Positions 6,961-8,317 of a stretch of 8,317 nucleotides of DNA are shown piece by piece (positions within the stretch are counted from its first letter, which is position 1; each line of letters starts with the position of its first letter). Location of the stretch: the NCBI GenBank assembly GCA_937891215.1, contig CALAEU010000041.1, forward strand, positions 1-8,317, given 5' to 3'. The DNA comes from an uncultured Clostridia bacterium. Its GTDB lineage: Bacteria; Bacillota_A; Clostridia; Oscillospirales; Acutalibacteraceae. Both the position numbers and the translations under genes were made by a program. Below the pieces are notes generated by a model, which saw only the letters and a list, made by a program, of their open reading frames with translations, did no database searches and was not told the origin of the DNA.

Positions 6961-7019
6961 TCTGCGTGTTCATTGGCACTCCCACGCAGAGCGTTACAGG
7001 ACCGACAATTCCGTGTAAC
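6961..7019 (+). other. Two consecutive hairpins in the leader (possible structured RNA or REP-like relic)
   Basis: Hairpin 1 pairs TCTGCGTG (6961-6968) with CACGCAGA (6983-6990), 8 bp around a 14-nt loop. Hairpin 2 pairs GTTACA-GGA (6993-7001) with TCC-G-TGTAAC (7010-7019), 9 bp with one bulged G and an 8-nt loop. They begin about 10 nt after the predicted start of the plus-strand transcript. I could not match them to a riboswitch class. The minus strand, ACGCTCTGCGTGGGAGTGCC, also resembles a palindromic intergenic repeat I associate with several unrelated bacteria, so this may be a repeat relic instead. Confidence 0.5.
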
Positions 7020-7078
7020 AAAGGTACCCCATGGAAAGAAAAGGTAGGTTTTATATCTTTCTTATTATCCTACTGTAT

Positions 7079-7185
7079 TTATTATAAATAATATAAATAA
7101 TAAAATCCCCACACTTACTGTAAGAAAAAGTGTGGGAAATTGGGTTTTTCTTTGAAAAAAGTGTGGGAAAAAGTGTGGGAAGCAC
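7079..7185. repeat. 107-bp repeated intergenic element, copy 2
   Basis: This is the ungapped partner of 1945-2051, at about 91% identity. It holds CCCCACACTT at 7107-7116 and three intact AAGTGTGGGA boxes at 7128-7137, 7159-7168 and 7171-7180. The first pair forms a hairpin with an 11-nt loop. The element ends 29 bp before the LuxR-type start and begins about 190 bp upstream of the divergent surface-protein gene. It is therefore well placed to act on either gene. Confidence 0.85.
7081..7086 (-). promoter_or_regulatory. Possible -10 box (TATAAT) for the surface-protein gene
   Basis: The minus strand reads TATAAT at the same place in repeat copy 2 as in copy 1, 196 bases before the surface-protein ATG. 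No convincing -35 is present. If it is used, the resulting 5' leader would overlap the divergent transcript that starts near 6951. Confidence 0.22.
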
Positions 7186-7203
7186 TGTTTTTGGGTGTAA
7201 GTT

Positions 7204-7208
7204 AGGAG
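7204..7208 (+). promoter_or_regulatory. Ribosome binding site of the LuxR-type gene
   Basis: AGGAG lies 6 nt before the ATG at 7215, within TTAGGAGTGCGTT. It supports that start. Confidence 0.8.
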
Positions 7209-7214
7209 TGCGTT

Positions 7215-8285
7215 ATGAAAAAGTCAATTTTTTGCTTGATTTCTTCATTTTTAATAATATTAAGCTTTAGCGGTTGTTCAACTTCGGGTGAAAAAACTGC
7301 AAGTCTCGTCGGAGTTTATGTTGCAACTGCCGTTATATCATTCGGATTATTGCTGGGCTATTTCCTTGTGATTAAAAAGCGGGAGTTATGGTTTGTTTTG
7401 CTTTTTTCCTGCGTTTTCATAGTTAATGTAGGCTATCTTTGTTTAGCGGTTTCCGATACACTTGAAACAGCTTTAATGGCAAACAGAGTTTCCTATCTCG
7501 GCTCGGTGTTCTTGCCAATGGCAATGCTGATGATTATAGCAAAAGCAATTAAGCTCAAATTTAACAAGGCTTTACCGTATCTGCTTTTTGTTGTCGGTAT
7601 TTTAGTTTTTCTTGTTGCCGCAAGCCCCGGTTACCTTGATTTATATTATAAAGAGGTAAGCTTGCAGGTTGTTAACGGAGTTTCTGTTCTCAATAAGGTT
7701 TACGGACCCTGGCATATAACTTATTATATTTATCTTTTTGCTTATTTTGCTTCAATGGTTGGCATTATTATTAAAACCTCGGTTAAAAAGCTGGTAGCTT
7801 CAAGCAGTCAGGCGATAGTGCTCACCCTGGCGGTTATGGTTAATATCGGTGTTTGGTTCCTTGAGCAATTTATTGATTTCGGCTTTGAATTGCTTTCCTT
7901 TTCATATATTATCAGCGAATTATTCCTTTTAGGTCTGAATTTTCTTATGCAGGATGAAGCAAATAAAAATGCACTTTTAAATGTAAATACCGAACTGAAT
8001 TCTGTAGAAAGCAATTCAGAGGTTAAGAAAGCGGAAGTTGCCGAAAATAATGAGTATGACGAAAAAATTGAGCTTTTTCAAAAGGGGATACCGACTCTTA
8101 CCGTTACAGAAAAAATGATATTTGATTTATATCTTGAGGGCAACGGAACAAAAGATGTTCTCTCAAAAATGAATATAAAAGAAAACACCTTAAAATACCA
8201 TAATAAAAATATATATGGAAAATTAGGTGTGTCTTCAAGAAAGCAGCTTTTAGAAATTGCAAATAAAATAAAAGTGAATAAATAA
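7215..8285 (+). CDS. Membrane-bound LuxR/GerE-type transcriptional regulator with 7TM-like sensor region
   Basis: The protein has 356 residues. Residues 1-22 are a hydrophobic leader ending SFSGCS, which could be a poor lipobox (Phe at -3) or simply the first membrane segment. About seven hydrophobic segments follow, near residues 30-52, 57-77, 95-113, 121-140, 168-190, 200-216 and 225-246. The pattern, including RVSYLGSVFLP, resembles the 7TM input domain found at the N-terminus of some histidine kinases (HisKA_7TM-like). A charged linker (about 247-290) leads to a LuxR/GerE helix-turn-helix at 292-352: LTVTEKMIFDLYLEG, then NTLKYHNKNIYGKLGVSSRKQLLEI. No receiver or kinase domain is seen, so it probably senses at the membrane and binds DNA directly as a one-component regulator; the signal is unknown. 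It diverges from the surface-protein gene and follows repeat copy 2 closely, so that region is a natural candidate target (inference). Confidence 0.87.
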   Translation: MKKSIFCLISSFLIILSFSGCSTSGEKTASLVGVYVATAVISFGLLLGYFLVIKKRELWFVLLFSCVFIVNVGYLCLAVSDTLETALMANRVSYLGSVFLPMAMLMIIAKAIKLKFNKALPYLLFVVGILVFLVAASPGYLDLYYKEVSLQVVNGVSVLNKVYGPWHITYYIYLFAYFASMVGIIIKTSVKKLVASSSQAIVLTLAVMVNIGVWFLEQFIDFGFELLSFSYIISELFLLGLNFLMQDEANKNALLNVNTELNSVESNSEVKKAEVAENNEYDEKIELFQKGIPTLTVTEKMIFDLYLEGNGTKDVLSKMNIKENTLKYHNKNIYGKLGVSSRKQLLEIANKIKVNK

Positions 8286-8317
8286 GAATATAAAATAAAA
8301 ACTCACTCAACCAAAAT

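Noticed and set aside
6961..7075. A known riboswitch (guanidine, c-di-GMP, ydaO or T-box type) in the leader
   Set aside because: None of the conserved core sequences I know for these classes is present; only generic hairpins can be supported.

Overview
The window looks like chromosome of a low-GC, Gram-positive Clostridia-type bacterium, probably a gut or rumen Oscillospiraceae/Lachnospiraceae relative. The reasons are the strong AGGAG ribosome binding sites, the MKKK-type signal peptides, a large beta-rich extracellular protein with YDG/MBG-like and dockerin-like modules, and AT-rich flanks. No species name can be given from sequence alone. There are three protein genes and no rRNA, tRNA, CRISPR array or transposase.

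Layout. (1) 1-1834, minus: a secreted, extraordinarily cysteine-rich protein. About 147 of the 611 visible residues are Cys, arranged in tandem CxxC-type repeats. The frame is open to the left edge, so the C-terminus lies outside the window. (2) 1835-2154: an intergenic region with an AT-rich leader, one copy of a 107-bp repeated element, a short degenerate 7-bp tandem repeat and a perfect 15-bp bidirectional terminator. (3) 2155-6885, minus: a 1576-residue secreted surface protein with a signal peptide, beta-sandwich modules, a long beta-helix-like repeat region, MBG/YDG-like Ig folds, a CnaB-like domain and four dockerin-type calcium loops at the C-terminus. (4) 6886-7214: a divergent intergenic region with a consensus sigma-A promoter pointing right, two strong hairpins and the second copy of the 107-bp element. 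(5) 7215-8285, plus: a multi-pass membrane protein ending in a LuxR/GerE DNA-binding domain. The last 32 bases (8286-8317) are AT-rich and hold nothing recognisable.

How the parts may work together (inference): two exported proteins lie in the same direction, and each is preceded, in the same orientation, by a copy of the 107-bp element. A membrane-tethered LuxR-type regulator is divergent from them, and the second element copy sits in the shared regulatory region. The simplest model is a small regulon in which a membrane sensor controls two secreted proteins, one dockerin-bearing and one cysteine-repeat, through the repeated GTGTGGGA boxes. The large gene is a compositional mosaic: its body is roughly 50-58% GC in sampled lines, against about 35-37% for its dockerin end and the LuxR-type gene. 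This suggests the body was acquired or recombined between older ends.
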